From Capronia americana (lineage: Eukaryota; Ascomycota; Eurotiomycetes; Chaetothyriales; Herpotrichiellaceae), in contig JADWQD010000003.1 of the NCBI GenBank assembly GCA_016110215.1, forward strand, positions 1,426,001-1,490,000: a stretch of DNA of 64,000 nucleotides. The letters are read 5' to 3'. Within the stretch, counting starts at the first letter, position 1. Every line of letters starts with the position of its first letter. Positions 44,129-56,711 of the stretch are shown piece by piece. Under the pieces are notes generated by a model. That model had not been told where the DNA came from. It saw only the letters and a list, made by a program, of their open reading frames with translations, and ran no database searches. Position numbers and translations under genes: made by a program.

Positions 44129-47100
44129 AAGGAAGCCTATCCTTAGGCTTTATCGTCGTTAGTATAATCCGGCGCGTCTTTATCGTTCTCCTAATAGTGA
44201 ATCCACTCTTATAATTGTTTCGGGAGGCCTGGTTATTGAGGGTAACTATCGTGATAGTCCCGGATCTTATATAGTGCGTTCTTAAAGTCGGAGGCCGGGT
44301 ACTACTCTAGATCCTTATTCTAGCCCAGCTACTAAACTCGATATTATAACCTACCGTAATACTTTTATACAGCTAAGACTTCCTTAACTTCTTATTCGTT
44401 TTCACCGTTTACCTTAATTAGCGGCGGGGGATCGTTGACCTATCTCGGAAGGGGGTCTTTTACGGCCTTATATAAACGGTCCGGGAAGAGGACCGGGTAG
44501 ATCTTTATTAAATCCGGTAGGTCTAGCTTAAAAGAGTTACTAACCTTCTCTAGTATCCGGAAAGAGCCAGCTATTTAGTGCGCCAGTTTTCGGCTTAGTC
44601 GATTTATTCTCCAGTTCTTAGTAGACACCTATACTAGGTCTCCTTCCGTAAAATCAACTTCCCGGCGATACTTATCGGCTTATTATTATTACTACGCTTA
44701 TATACTTAATATAGTAGTATAAGCGGATTACTAAGCGTCTTATATCCTCTCTATATACTTTCGGGCTTCTTCTTAGCTGAGTCTTTCCTATACTATAGCT
44801 AGCTTATTTAGCTAGTTCTAATTGAAAGATATATAAGGCTTATACCCGTTTTCGAAATAGAAAGGGCTTATCTTAATTAAATTATATAGTAGTAGTACTT
44901 ATATAAAGTCTATAATTAAGAGAAGATTAGACTAGTTATCTTAATAGTAGTTAATAAACGGATAAAGTTATTAATCTAGGTACTAGTTTATAATCTTTAT
45001 TTAGCCGTCTATCTAGGGGTGGAAAGCGATAAATAATTTTAACTTTATACTTAAAATATAGTAGAACTCCGTTTAAAATATTAAAATAAATTATAGTCCT
45101 TAATTAGATATAATAGTATTTAGGGGTCTATAGTTATAGTATATATATATAATAAATAGTTATACTATATCTTTTATAGTTATAGTTTTTAAATATAGTA
45201 GAGAGTATACCTGTTTACCTAGACGGTCTATAATTACTAAAATATTATTAAAACCCTTTATATTCTTTAGGAATAACTTAAAATCTATAAAGATATATTA
45301 CTAAGGGCGGTCGGGGACGAGTAGTAACTTTAATATACCCGGAGGTAAATCTCGCGGGACGGTTATATAACGATAGATATAGTAATTTTAGATAAATTAG
45401 GTAATATCTCGAGGGAAGTTTAGCTAGTAATATTAAGTTTATAATAGTTTTATAATTTTATTACGGTCCGGGTAAGCTATTAATATCTAGTTATAAACTT
45501 CTTTAATTAACTTTATATATAAGTAGTCTATATTAAGGACCACTAATTAACCTTAGTATAGTAATAGTCCTTATAATAATTCCTACGGGGCCTACTAATC
45601 TCGCGCCTTTTAATATTCTTCCTCTAGGGTCTCACTCTACTTATTAGCTTATAAGACCTAGTCTACTAGAAGTAACGGCTCTATATCTAATAGGGCTAGC
45701 TATAACTCTTAGTAGATCTAAGGATCTAGTATTTTAGGGCCTAGTATAACTTATATTCTCTTATTCCGTACGGCTTCTTTCTAACCTTCTTATTCTTACT
45801 TACACCGGGTTAGGGCATCCGCTTTCTTATTCTAGCGACCCGGTCAGAACGCGATCTAGAAGTAGTACTAGGAGAGTAATATTACCTATCGGGCTTAATA
45901 AGCCGTTAATTATCGCTTAGTTATAAAGTATTATAAGGCCTAATAGTTAGTAAAAATTTAGAACTAGTTTATAACGCTCTATAGTTCTGATTATTAATAC
46001 TCTAAGGCGCTTATAATAGTAAGTATCTCCTTATTATAGATATTATAGTTATATTCTATAGGGGCTATAGTCTTTAAATAGTAGGCGATAGGGTACTAGC
46101 GGCTATTAATAGGATTTAGCTATAATAGAACCGCTACTAACACTCTATTAAAGGCGTTAGTCTCTAGTATAGTTTATCGTTCTAGGTAGAAGTAGCTAAG
46201 GACGGGGGCCGTTAATAGTTATAACTTTAGTTCTTTAAATACCTTCTAATAGTCTTTATTAAATAGAAAGAGGTGGTCTTTCTTAGTTAGTTATATTAGG
46301 GGTTTTATAATCCGGCTATACTAGTAAATAAATATATAATAGTAATTATAAAAACCTAGAAATAACTAGACGCCCTTTATTATAGTAGAAACTTACTAAT
46401 CTTTAATAACTTAGATCTTTACTAGGTCTACTTTAATATCTTCTATAGAGATTATAAATCCTAGATATTAAGTCTCCTTAACGCTAAACTCGCTTTTCTT
46501 AATATTAACTTATAGTCCGGCCTTCTATAGACGCTCTAGGACCTTCTTAACTTATTCGGCGTGCTCTAGTTTATTCTTAGAATAGATTAGAATATCGTTA
46601 AGGTAGACCGCGATAAAATTATCTAAGAAATCGAATAAAATATTATTTATATAACGCTAGTAGGTTGCGGGCCTATTAGTTAGTCTAAATAGTAGTACTT
46701 TATACTTATAGGCGCTATAGTGAGTCCGGAATATTATTAGTTCCTTAAAATCTAGGTGTATTTAAATATAGTAAAAGGCCTACTATATATTAAACTTTAT
46801 AAATATATAGGCTTTCTAAAGTTATACTAGGGTCTTATTAATTAAGGGTAATAGGTAACGGTCCTTTTTCGTTATAGCGTTTAGCTTCTAATAATTAATA
46901 TAAAAATATAGCCCTCTATTTAGCTTCTCTATAAATAGTATAAAGGGCGTATATAGTGCTTAACTTAGCTTAATAAATCCCTTTAAGAGATTCTCTTTAA
47001 GGTATTTCTTAATAAGGAGTAGTTTCGGCGCACTTTTCCGGTAAAGGGGGCTATATCTAAGGGTATCTTCTCCTTCTAACTAGATCTTATAGTCGTACGG

Positions 47101-49507
47101 CCGTAGGGGAGGGAGAGTATTAGATTTAGCCTTTAAAAATACGTCCTTAAATTCTATATACTCCTTTAGAAGTAGATACTCGACTAGCTATTCGTCCGTT
47201 TCCTCGGCCGGGGGCTATAGTCGGTCTTTAATAATCCGATTAATCTCGTAGAGGCTTATACTATAGGCGGTATCCTTTACTCTCTTAAGGTTTTAATAGA
47301 AACTTACAGCTCTAATTATAGTGATATTAACTCCTACACCGGGGGTGTTGACCGGGGGTAATATAACCTTTCTTTCGGTTACTGGTTTCGGTAGAGTTTA
47401 ATTAACCTTTACTAGTTTCTATTATATAACCCTTAACCGTCAGTAGAGGTTCTATTTATATATTTAAGGGGTTATAGTGTATAGACTAGATCTAGTGGCC
47501 TTCACTAATAGTACTCGGACTAGGTCCCGCCTAGAGTCTATTTTCTATTATTATATATTATGAGGTTAGGCTTATCGCCCGCTAGCTTATTATTTATCCT
47601 CTATTATAAATATCCGGTCGCGTTTTTTTACGTCTTCTTAATATCGAAAAAGGATAGCCGTAATCTAAAGGTTTTTTTCGGGGCGTATATATCTCTCTTA
47701 TAAAAGTTAGTTTATATTAGTAGTCTTAGGGCTAGAGTAGACGCTAATTCTATATATTTAGCTAAATATTAAAATAGATGAACTATTTACGGCCGAGGAT
47801 AACCTTATAACTCCCTAAGTCTAAAATAAGTATAGGGAGGTCCTTCTATCGCCTCCCGTCGACTTCTAAATATAGAGTTAATATTTTAGAGACGGGCTTA
47901 TTAAGTCTTTTATTATAACCTTTTATAATATAAGAGTTCTTTAAATATATAGTAGTAATATTTAGAAATTAGGATAGGTCTTATATAAGTTTTATATTAA
48001 TAAAGATAAATCTATTTACTCTAGAATTAGCTAAGGTAAAGGTTTAAACTATATATCTATTAAATAATAATTTATATAGTATAGTAAAGTACTTTCCGCC
48101 TAATAGCTAACTTAGATTAATAAAAGTTATATTAATATTATACTTCCCTAAGGAGAAGACTTCCTCTAGGGTTATTCTTTTCCCTATTTATTCTTTATAT
48201 CCTCACCTACTTTAATAGCCTTATTCTCCGCCTTTAAAGGGTAGTCGCGAGAGATATATCTAGATTATCGGTAAGTAAAATAAGCGCTGACTCGGCTTAA
48301 GGCCTATTTTATTATATTATTATAGGTGGGTTAAGTGCGCGGAGTTTAGCTGCCTTCTCGCTCGGGTATTAAGAGCGGGGCCGGCGTTACTTAAGGGTTT
48401 AGTGCGGGAGAAGGAGTAACTTAGGTAGCCGCTATAAGAGTACGCTTAGTCGCTAGTCTAGCTTTAATCCGGTCGATATATTCCTAGAGGCGGTAAAGGC
48501 CTTAGTCGAGCACTTAGTAACGGTTAGCGACGTCTTAGTATATAGTGAGTGTTTTAAATATAGGTAGGACCGTAGTCTAGAGGTTAATAGTGAGCTTATT
48601 ATATAGGTTAGGGTATAGGTCTTTAATAAGGATCTTTATAATATTAACGAGATAAAGGAATTTTATATAGAAATTAGGAAAGATCTAATCCTTTTTTATT
48701 ACTAGTTATTAGTATTCTTATTAAGTATTTAAGGTTTTATATAGGTTAATATAGATACTATCTAGAAAGACTAGTATCTCTATAGCGGTTATAAATAGGT
48801 CGGTAGCGTTAGTACTATAACGGGCCCGTAGGAAAATCTATACTTCTCCTTTTATATAGCTAAAGATATACGCTATCTTAGTGCGCTCGCCTTAGTTAAT
48901 GTTTATATTAAGCTTATTAAGGATCTAGGTCTTCTAGTTCTTATAGCCGGGTTCGGCCTTACTATTAGAGAGCTAGTTAGGGTCCGGGAGGTTAAAAGGT
49001 TTAGGCTATACTAGGTCTAGTCCTAGAGTCGAGTTTCGGTTATATTTAAGATAGTCGATAATAGCTTATTTCTATATAATTTAATTATTAAGGTCGGTAA
49101 TCTATTCCTTTTAGTTAATAATCTAGACTTAGTAATCTTAAATAGTGCCTTTCTATTCTATAATAGTATTTCGTCCCTAAGCTATTACTTCTAGGAGGGT
49201 CTATTCGGGTATTACTTTAATATCTGTGATAGTTTTATATCTTAGTAATTACTATAGTTACGGGGCTAAGTTAATATCGCCGGCTATATATAAGTCGCGT
49301 CGGTTTATATTAGTCGGTTTAGTTTCTGTATTCTGTTTAGTAGTCGGTAAGATAGTATAGTTATCGGCCTTAGGTTCGTTTAATTTAGTCGGTCGTGCTA
49401 TAATTAGCGTGTTTAGTCTATAACAGTATAGTTGTCGGCTTTAGTCAGTTTAGGTCGGTTTAGTCGGGGTGAGATATTATAATTCCTTTTTAGGATGGTT
49501 AAGGGGA
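44129..49507 (-). pseudogene. Inner element gag-pol remnant
   Basis: All frames are full of stops. Recognisable islands on the minus strand are a gag zinc knuckle at 48282-48241 (reading Y-F-T-Y-R-stop-S-R-Y-I-S-R-D-Y instead of CX2CX4HX4C), RT at 46608-46579 (VYLNDILIYS, with Asp changed to Asn in the YLDD site) and integrase near 45170-45270 (NNILVIIDRLGKQVYSL). The order gag, RT, integrase shows the Gypsy arrangement. Both the nucleic-acid-binding site and the catalytic site are destroyed. Confidence 0.85.
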
Positions 49508-49519
49508 GAGTTTAGTCTA
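49508..49519 (-). other. Probable primer-binding site of the inner element (mutated)
   Basis: Minus-strand TAGACTAAACTC lies one base after the 5' LTR. A primer-binding site should begin TGG; TAG is one G-to-A change away, so this may be a mutated TGGACTAAACTC. The matching tRNA is not identified. Confidence 0.4.
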
Positions 49520-49520
49520 A

Positions 49521-49884
49521 TATAACGGCACATTATACTAATAGGATAAAGGTAGGGTATACGCTGCGTAATAGTATAGATTACTTAATATAAAGAGACT
49601 AAACTAAAGAGAGAAGGAAAATATCTGAAAGGGACGGTCGCGCCTGGCCTTAGATGAAGGCATACCTCTGCTAAGGGTTCTGGTATACGCGCGCACCGCT
49701 AAGGATCCTAGTCACGTGTAGCTAATTATATATGGCCGTACAATTTATACGGGCATATTACCCAATCAGGATAAGGCTTAGCAAAGCCCGATTTCCAATC
49801 TAGCAGCTGTCGCCATAACAACCTTCCTCTATATCTGTGCCAGTCCAGCTACTCCATATGCCGGGCACGTCTCGTTCCGTGACA
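49521..49884 (-). repeat. Inner element 5' LTR (364 bp)
   Basis: Partner of 43751-44114, same length, ending against the GAGGT target duplication at 49885. It has fewer AT-type changes than its partner. Confidence 0.92.
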
Positions 49885-50559
49885 GAGGTGCGCCTTTAGA
49901 TATATATAACTGTATTTTCTTTCTTCAAAACCCAAAAACAGATTGAGTACCTATACAATTTAAGTATTATTAGAGTCTAATTACTCTCTTCTCTTCGCTA
50001 TAGGCTTCGGATTCTTTCGTAGGGCCCGTCCTAGGACGTGCCTTTCTCGGGCTGGCATTTTCTGGCCGTCCGAAGGGCTGTCCGTAGGTTTAGGTGTACC
50101 CTATAGCCTTTTCTTTTTCCGAGGAGCCTAAGCAATTAGGCTCGCCTTAGTCGCGGATGCTTATTCTATTCTTCGAGTCGGTCCGCGTATAGGCAGGCCT
50201 TAAGTAGTAGGTTGCGGTACCTGCTCTATCAAATCTCGAAGGGTTTATAGGGACTGCTCTATTTCGTCTCCTATAGTACCCCGTAGGTCTCTAGAAGGGC
50301 TTTGAGTAGCCGTTTCCTCTTCAGCTTAGGGTTCTATTATTGGTGTAGTGGTGTCTAATCAATATCCAGGCGTCGCCTTCTCTCGAGCTAAGGTCGATGT
50401 TACTGAATCTGCTGGGGTGTTCTGAGGGTTTCCAGCTACGCCTAGGTTCACCCTTATAGTCGTAGAGTCTTCTTTACCTCTTTATATACGAACTTCTCCT
50501 TGCTCCTCCCCTACTTTACTTAGACGACCACCGGGTCATTGCTTTTTAGCGGTAAGCCA

Positions 50560-53500
50560 TTACTTTCGAGGGATGGTAGCGAGTTCGTTGTATATTAGAG
50601 GTACCCTATCTTATTCTAGGACCTCTAAGACTTCCTTCGACGGCCTTTTAATGGTAACCTTCTTTTCTTGAAGCTATCGTTACCAGGCGGAAGTTATTAT
50701 AGCCCTAATTTCCTCGCCCTCCTCGTTAGAAGGGCGGTATTTAATAAGCCTAGCCCCATTAACGGGCTTCGGGAGGATCTACTATTCTTTGAAGTCTCCT
50801 AGCTAGGCGGCGAGGATATAGACGCTAAACTACAGCTTCTTCTTAATCCTAAAGGGTCCGAAGTAGGTTAATTCAAACTTCTAACGCTGTTTATTAGCTA
50901 GGAGGATATATTCTTCTACCTTTAGGCTGGTTGCGAGGGGGGTTAAGCGGTCTTAATGTAGCTTCTTCACGTAGATACCCCTCTCGATGAGTTTTCGATT
51001 GGCCTCGTAACGTGCCGTTTATAGGTTCTCAAGGCGTATACTAAAGTCCTAGTCTAGGTTATCCTTATCGAAGTCGTCCTTATCTCCTATTAGGCGGGGT
51101 TTAATACTGTATACGAGTTTAAAAGGAGATATTCCGGTGTTATTATGAGCTCGGATACGGCAAGTAAAGAGGGCTAATGGAAGTTGTAGAGCCCATTCAG
51201 CGATAGGTCGATTTATAAGCTGCTTCGTTAATATACTTCCTAGTATACCGTTAAGTCTTTCGACCTTACCGTTTATTTGCGGGTAGTATAGTGTCGTAGT
51301 CCGATGCTTCACCTTAACCCGGTCGAGGTAATATTCGACTATCCTAGACGTTAGATTAGCTCTATTGTCGGAAAGGAGCTCTCGAAAGGCTCCGTAGTTA
51401 CAGTAGATGTCGAAGAGGAAGTCGGCGACGGTTTCGGAGGTAGCATCCTCGGTGGCCCTTACGAGCGGCCACCCAGTTGCCTAGTTAATTGCTGTTAGGA
51501 TCCACTGCTTACCGTCTGGCGTGCGCGGTAAGGGTCTGATGAAGTCGATTGCCCACTTTTCGAAGGGCCTTGCGGCTAGTTTAACTTATGAGTAGGGTTC
51601 TTCCCGTTTAGTCTTCCTCCGTTGTGCTAACTGATACTCTTAACACGTCTCTATGTATTTGCGAATATCTCTTTGTATATTTGGCCACTATCCACGGAAT
51701 CTAATAACACCATCTAGTATAGGGGTGCTGAAATAGCCGTAGTGTCGGTGGTGGTAGTCGATGAAATCTTTCCGGAAGGGTTTAGAGGTAAACGGAATGT
51801 ATATACCGTCGACTTTACGGTAGAGTCATCTATCCCGTAAGGCGAAGTTTTTAAGGTCGTCGTCCGTCAGAAGTTCCTTCTATTATGCCGTTAGCTTCTC
51901 CGAGGGGTCTTAAAGGTACTGAATAAGGGCTATTTCCTAGTCTAGGCCGTAGTCGAGTGGGTTGCTATCGTCCACGCCGGCTTCCGCAGCATTCAGAGTA
52001 CCTAACTAATGATCCGGAGTAGGCACCTAAGCTTCTCTCGTAGAGGTAGTCTCGATAAAGTCTAGCCTTCGAGAGATGGCGTTAGGAACTACAGCTTCAG
52101 ATCCCTTGCGGTACTAGATATCGAGTTGGAATTCCGCGAACTCGTCCAGCCACCTCGCGAGCCTCTTTAAGGGGGTGCGAGTACTGTTTATATACTTAAG
52201 GCTTTTATAATCGGTGATAATAATAGTCCGGTGGCTATTCTACACATATACTTACTATATTCGAAGGGTATGCTTAATAGCTAGAAGCTCCTTTTCTTAA
52301 ACGGGGTAGTTGAGTTCAGCTCCTCGGAGCTTGCGTCCTTTAAAGGCCACCGGGTGCCATTTCCCGTCGAGCCCCAGCTATAGAAGTACGGCCCCGAGGG
52401 CCTATTCCGAGCAGTCGGTCTCGATTCGAAAGGGTTCTAACTTATTAACTTGCTATAAGACTAGCTTAGATAATAGAGCCTTCTTCAATAGTCTAAAGGC
52501 TGCTTTACACCTCGCGTTCCATCTAATAGGCCGGAACTTCTTCTTCTAAAGCTTAGCGTTAGCCTTAATCAATAGGTCGGAGAGGGGTGCTGCCAGCTTC
52601 ATGAAGTCTCGAATATACCTCCGGTAGTATAAGGTAAGGCCTAGGAACTACCGGACTTCATAAATATTTCGGGGCTGTGGCTAGTCGGTGATGGCTTAAA
52701 CCTTTACGGGAATAGGTTTACATTATCCGTTACCGACGATATAGCCGCAAAACTTAATTTCACGAGCCCTAATAATGCACTTCAAAGGCTTCATATAGAG
52801 CTTATTCTCCTTAAGGCAGTCCAGCACCTAGCGGAGGTGGTCCTTATATTCTTCCTTAGACGCCGAGAAGATAATAATATCGTCTAAGTACACCACTATA
52901 AAGCCTTTATACACTAGGTCCTTAAGAGCGTTATTCATAATCCGTTGAAAGGTCGCCGGGGTATTCGTGAGTCCAAAGGGTATAGCGATCCATTTATACT
53001 TCCCATCTCGTGTATTGAAGGCGGTCTTTTCGATTAAGGACTCTGCTATCTTAATTTAGTGATATCCAGAGGTCAAATCGATCTTCGAAAGGTATCGAGT
53101 ATTGCTAATTCGGTCTAGGCAGTCCTAGATACGCGGTAGGGGGTAGGCATCCTTCTTCGTAACACTATTAAGAACGCGGTAATCAATGCACATCCTCTAC
53201 TCCCCTCCCGGCTTCGGGACGAAGAGGACTAGGGAGCCCTATAGACTAGTAGAGAGCCGAACCAGGCTTTTAATGAGAAGTTCCTTAATTATACGGTCTT
53301 ATATATCGCGGTGCACCTTTAAAAGAGGGTAGTAGGGAATATTTATCGGCTTCGCGTTACCGGTATTGATTTTATACTTGATATTACGCTTCTTAGGCTC
53401 CTTAGGGACGATCTCCTGGCGGAAGGAGCCCTTTACCCTTCGAATAATGAGTTTGAAGTCTGGGTCCGCGCAGGAGGGTAGTTTAGGGATAGTCGTTAGG

Positions 53501-54250
53501 GTGTCGAGCGTTGCTTTAGCGTATTAGCGAACTACTGTGAGGTATAGCACTCGGCCTTCCCACGCATCCACACGGGGTTCTGAACTTCCCTTTTCTTTTG
53601 GAAGTTTCGGGGCCCCGTTTGAAAGGAATTTCTTAACTAGCTTCGCAGCCTTATAGTGCCCAATATAATTAAGGCCGGTGAAGGCCTTCCTTTTAATACC
53701 GTCGTCCAGGGTGCGGAATAGCTGAAGAGGGATTAATACGGTTTTCTAACTCCTATTACGGGCAGTTAAACTAGGTTAATAGAAATCCTATTTAGCCTTA
53801 TGCTTCTATAGCTAGTCTATCCTAAGGATAACGTTATAGGTATCCTAATCAAGGATGCGTAGCTCTATTCGCGCTTAAAGATCCCCTAGTGTAAGTCCCG
53901 TTACTAGAGTTTGCGAGGTGCGGGTAGTGTCACCGTTAGTGAGTCGTACGCGCACCGGGGGTGTCTGTTGAACCTTAACATCCCCCTGTAGACGGTTATA
54001 GGCCGTTCTTAATACGAACGAGAGATCGAAACCAGTGTCAATAAGGACCGAGACTGGTATAGGAGTCCCGAACCAGCTAAGTATCCCATTAGCGATGTTG
54101 CTTCCACCGAGAGGTCCATACCTAACATTAGAGTATACGGCTGCGGCCAGGAGCGCTTCGAAAGATAGCGGACCAGCGGTAGCCGTCGCATCGGGGGGCT
54201 TACACTCTTCTAAGGGTTTCTCGTTCTCTTCCTCCCCACTACTAGATACC
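50560..54250 (-). pseudogene. Outer element pol remnant (protease, RT, RNase H, integrase)
   Basis: Minus-strand islands in order: aspartic protease near 54060-53990 (VLIDTGFDLSFVL), RT at 52893-52864 (VVYLDDIIIFS, active site intact), the RNase H/connection region near 52425-52240 (IETDCSE, LGAVLL, KWHPVAFKGRKLRGAELNYP), the integrase zinc-binding region near 51760-51665 (HYGYFSTPILDG, WPNIQRDI) and the integrase core/C-terminus at 51312-51049 (TTLYYPQINGKVERLNGILG, ACR-like TCRIRAHNNTGISPFKLVY). Stops are TAA/TAG at positions where CAA, CAG or TGG would fit. Outer boundaries are approximate. Confidence 0.85.
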
Positions 54251-54299
54251 TTATTATCTAGTAGCGGCGGGCTTTTCCCCGCCCCCGATCTTACTGGCT

Positions 54300-55770
54300 G
54301 GGGTTTAGGCGAGCTCGGCAGTCCTTACGAACGTGTCCTACCTTATTACAGTTGTAACACCGGGGTTCGTCGCGATCGATAGCAGCTAAGCCTTTACGCG
54401 AGTTAGATATAGGGGTATAGGTATTACGCCTACCTTTTCCTCCTCGAGATAGGTTCTAGCCACGGCTTTAAGAGTTGCCGAAGGGTCGAAACGACTTTAT
54501 AGCGTTGGTGGTTATTTCGATGTCTCCGTTAGCATCCTTTACCGGGCTAGGGGCCGGGGTAGGTCGGCCTCTAGCCTTATAGTTACCGGCATAAATCGTT
54601 TAGATAGCTAACGTGGTAGTTCGGACCCTTTAAGTAGACCTATCCCGTTCCTGGATAAGCTACCTCTCAAGGCGGGTGGCGTGCTTAACGTAGTCTATAT
54701 AGGTGTTAGGCCTATATTTCATAGGTAGTACGGTGAACATCTATTAGATTTTAGGCTTGAGGCCTCTCTAAAGGCGGTTAAGCATCTGCTGATCATCTAG
54801 ACGGGGCTTAAGGTATAAACGAGCTAAGTTTAGGGCCTGTATAAACTATATAATAGAGTGTTTCTAAATAAGGTTTTTAAACTTATCCTAACGTTGTTCT
54901 TAGGTTTATATATCGGCGAAGAAGGCTGTAAGGGCTTACGACCATTATATCTAGTTAGTAGAAAGCCTTTCGCCGGGGGGTAGGCGAGCGTTAGAGACCG
55001 TATTTAAGGTCCACTACACTGCCGCCTCGCCTAGTAAGAAGGAGACCGCGAGGGCCACTTGTTCTTCTGGTGAGATAATTTGATGCTGGAGTAAGGCTAT
55101 ATATCGGAGCTATTCTTCGATAATTATAAGCTAGACCTTAGCTGCATCTCCTTCACGCTGTCCCGCGTACTTTAGAGGGTCCTTAAAGCCAATAAGAGGG
55201 AAGGGACGAGCGTTAGAGGGTACGTCGACGCCGAGTTAAGGGTCGATAGTGCTAAGAGGAGTATAAATGGTAGGCGGTTAGGTAGGTAAGGTCGAGCTGA
55301 TTAGGCCTTCGGGTAGGAACGGGCTAGTAGGGCCTCTAGATATAAACGGGGGTCCCTCTAGTCGTTTACCAGCCCGGGCGGCGTCGGCCTCCCTATTTTC
55401 CTGCCTTTCCTAGCGTTAAGCTATCTCCTAGATAGTATGGGAGAGGCGATCAATCTCTTCTTACCTCTCCGCTAGGTTCTGGAGGGTGTTGGATATATTC
55501 CTAATGGCGTTTTCTCTCTCCTCCTAACTATCTAGGAGCCCTCGGACGGCCGCTCCTATATTTATAAGCTTCTCGGGGTTAGGAATTCCCCCTATACGGG
55601 TGGATAGTCCCTCGAGGGTGGCGTTAATACGCCCGATGTTCTAGCTAAGGGTGGAGAGGTTGTTGTTGATTATAGACACCCTCTACTCGGTCACGGCTAG
55701 GCGTGTATTTACGTCCTAGGACGGGCGTTAAGACCTAGAGCTAGATCCTTCTCCGGAAGAAGATATATAG
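54300..55770 (-). pseudogene. Outer element gag remnant with intact zinc knuckle
   Basis: A minus-strand frame of about 480 codons with TAA/TAG interruptions. It starts near SSSGEGSSSRS and includes the helical capsid-like part (GLSTRIGGIPNPEKLINIGA; FKDPLKYAGQREGDAAKV; EEQVALAVSFLLGEAA). It ends with a zinc knuckle CYNCNKVGHVRKDC at 54359-54318 that keeps all ligands (CX2CX4HX4C). The start codon is uncertain; the first plausible codon is ATA, possibly a mutated ATG. Confidence 0.75.
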
Positions 55771-56697
55771 TGTCGAACGGGGGTTATAATGCCTAGGGAA
55801 GCTGGTGGGAGTTTAGTGAAGCTTCCGACTGGGGTAAGACAATAGAGGTAGGTGTCTTAGGTATAAGATACTAAGAAATATAGGTAGGAGGAGGTGTAAG
55901 GGGATAAGTAACGGTCTCCTATAGGGGAACTTTAGACTTCTAAGGGCATTAACCTAACCGGTAGGGTTCCGACGGGCCTTCCTAATAAAGGGGGCCCTTC
56001 TTAGGTTCGTGATTCCCCTTTTAGAGTGGCCTCACTGTTACCTCGGCCCTTATCTAGTCTCTTCCCTCCCTTCGTATACTCTATGGAACGGCGTAGTAAT
56101 CCTTTATACGGTTCTACTATTCGGGGTTCCTTAAGGATAGAAGCCCGAGATATCGGCCCACTTAGTTTGGTGTAGAAAGTTCCTGGTGGGTCGGGGATAA
56201 TTTCCGCTAGCTATTAGCGCGCTATTTTCCCATAATTTCGGGGTCTAATAGCCGTTATCTGGCACCGGCCTGCTTCAGGGCCTTGGTCTCAATCTCCGCC
56301 GCCTTATGTTGGGAAAGCTGTTTAATTCCGAAGGCTGGTGTTGAGATTTTGAGTCGCGCGTTTGCGCTGTAAAGCGTTGGGGCAGGCGGTAGGATACTGA
56401 GTGGTTCTCAGGGGGGGTTCTCTAGGCGGACGGCGTTCTTGTCGGCCTTCAGTCCTGTACAGACCCCGAGAAGACCGGCTGTGGTCTTCGTCGTGGAAGG
56501 ACGGTGTGTACTGGAGGGAGAGAACCCTCTGGCATCTTTTCCAGAGTATACTGAAGGTGTTCCTTTGTTGTTTTGTTCTTCGACAGTTGCCGGGGCACTC
56601 GCTGGGCCCGGTATGGATCGAGGACTGTCTTCTTTGCCGTTCAAAAGAGACAGAGGCCTTCGAGGCCTCAGCCCAAGCCTAGCGAGGGCTGTCTAAA
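55771..56697 (-). other. Outer element 5' leader
   Basis: About 0.9 kb between gag and the primer-binding site. Frames on either strand are short (up to about 93 codons) and carry no motif. It probably served as leader and packaging region. Confidence 0.5.
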
Positions 56698-56709
56698 GCG
56701 TTGCTACCA
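56698..56709 (-). other. Primer-binding site of the outer element
   Basis: Minus-strand TGGTAGCAACGC lies two bases from the 5' LTR. Its complement, GCGTTGCTACCA, looks like the 3' end of a tRNA including CCA, and the form ending CTACCA is that of initiator tRNA-Met. The exact tRNA should be checked against the genome's tRNA set. Confidence 0.72.
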
Positions 56710-56711
56710 GA

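Larger units (their letters stand above)
43751..49884 (-). mobile_element. Inner Ty3/Gypsy LTR retrotransposon, strongly RIP-degraded
   Basis: It is inserted in the outer element, with the target duplication GAGGT at 43746-43750 and 49885-49889. The LTRs are 364 bp each (43751-44114 and 49521-49884), differing by 34 transitions with no transversion or gap by my count. The interior is very AT-rich, dense in TA and poor in CA/TG. On the minus strand, gag with a ruined zinc knuckle, RT (VYLNDILIYS) and integrase (NNILVIIDRLGKQ) can still be traced. No frame is intact. Confidence 0.92.

Noticed and set aside
56401..56696. Plus-strand frames of 85-93 codons in the outer element's leader
   Set aside because: Several frames are open at once there, which suggests base composition and not coding; no motif.
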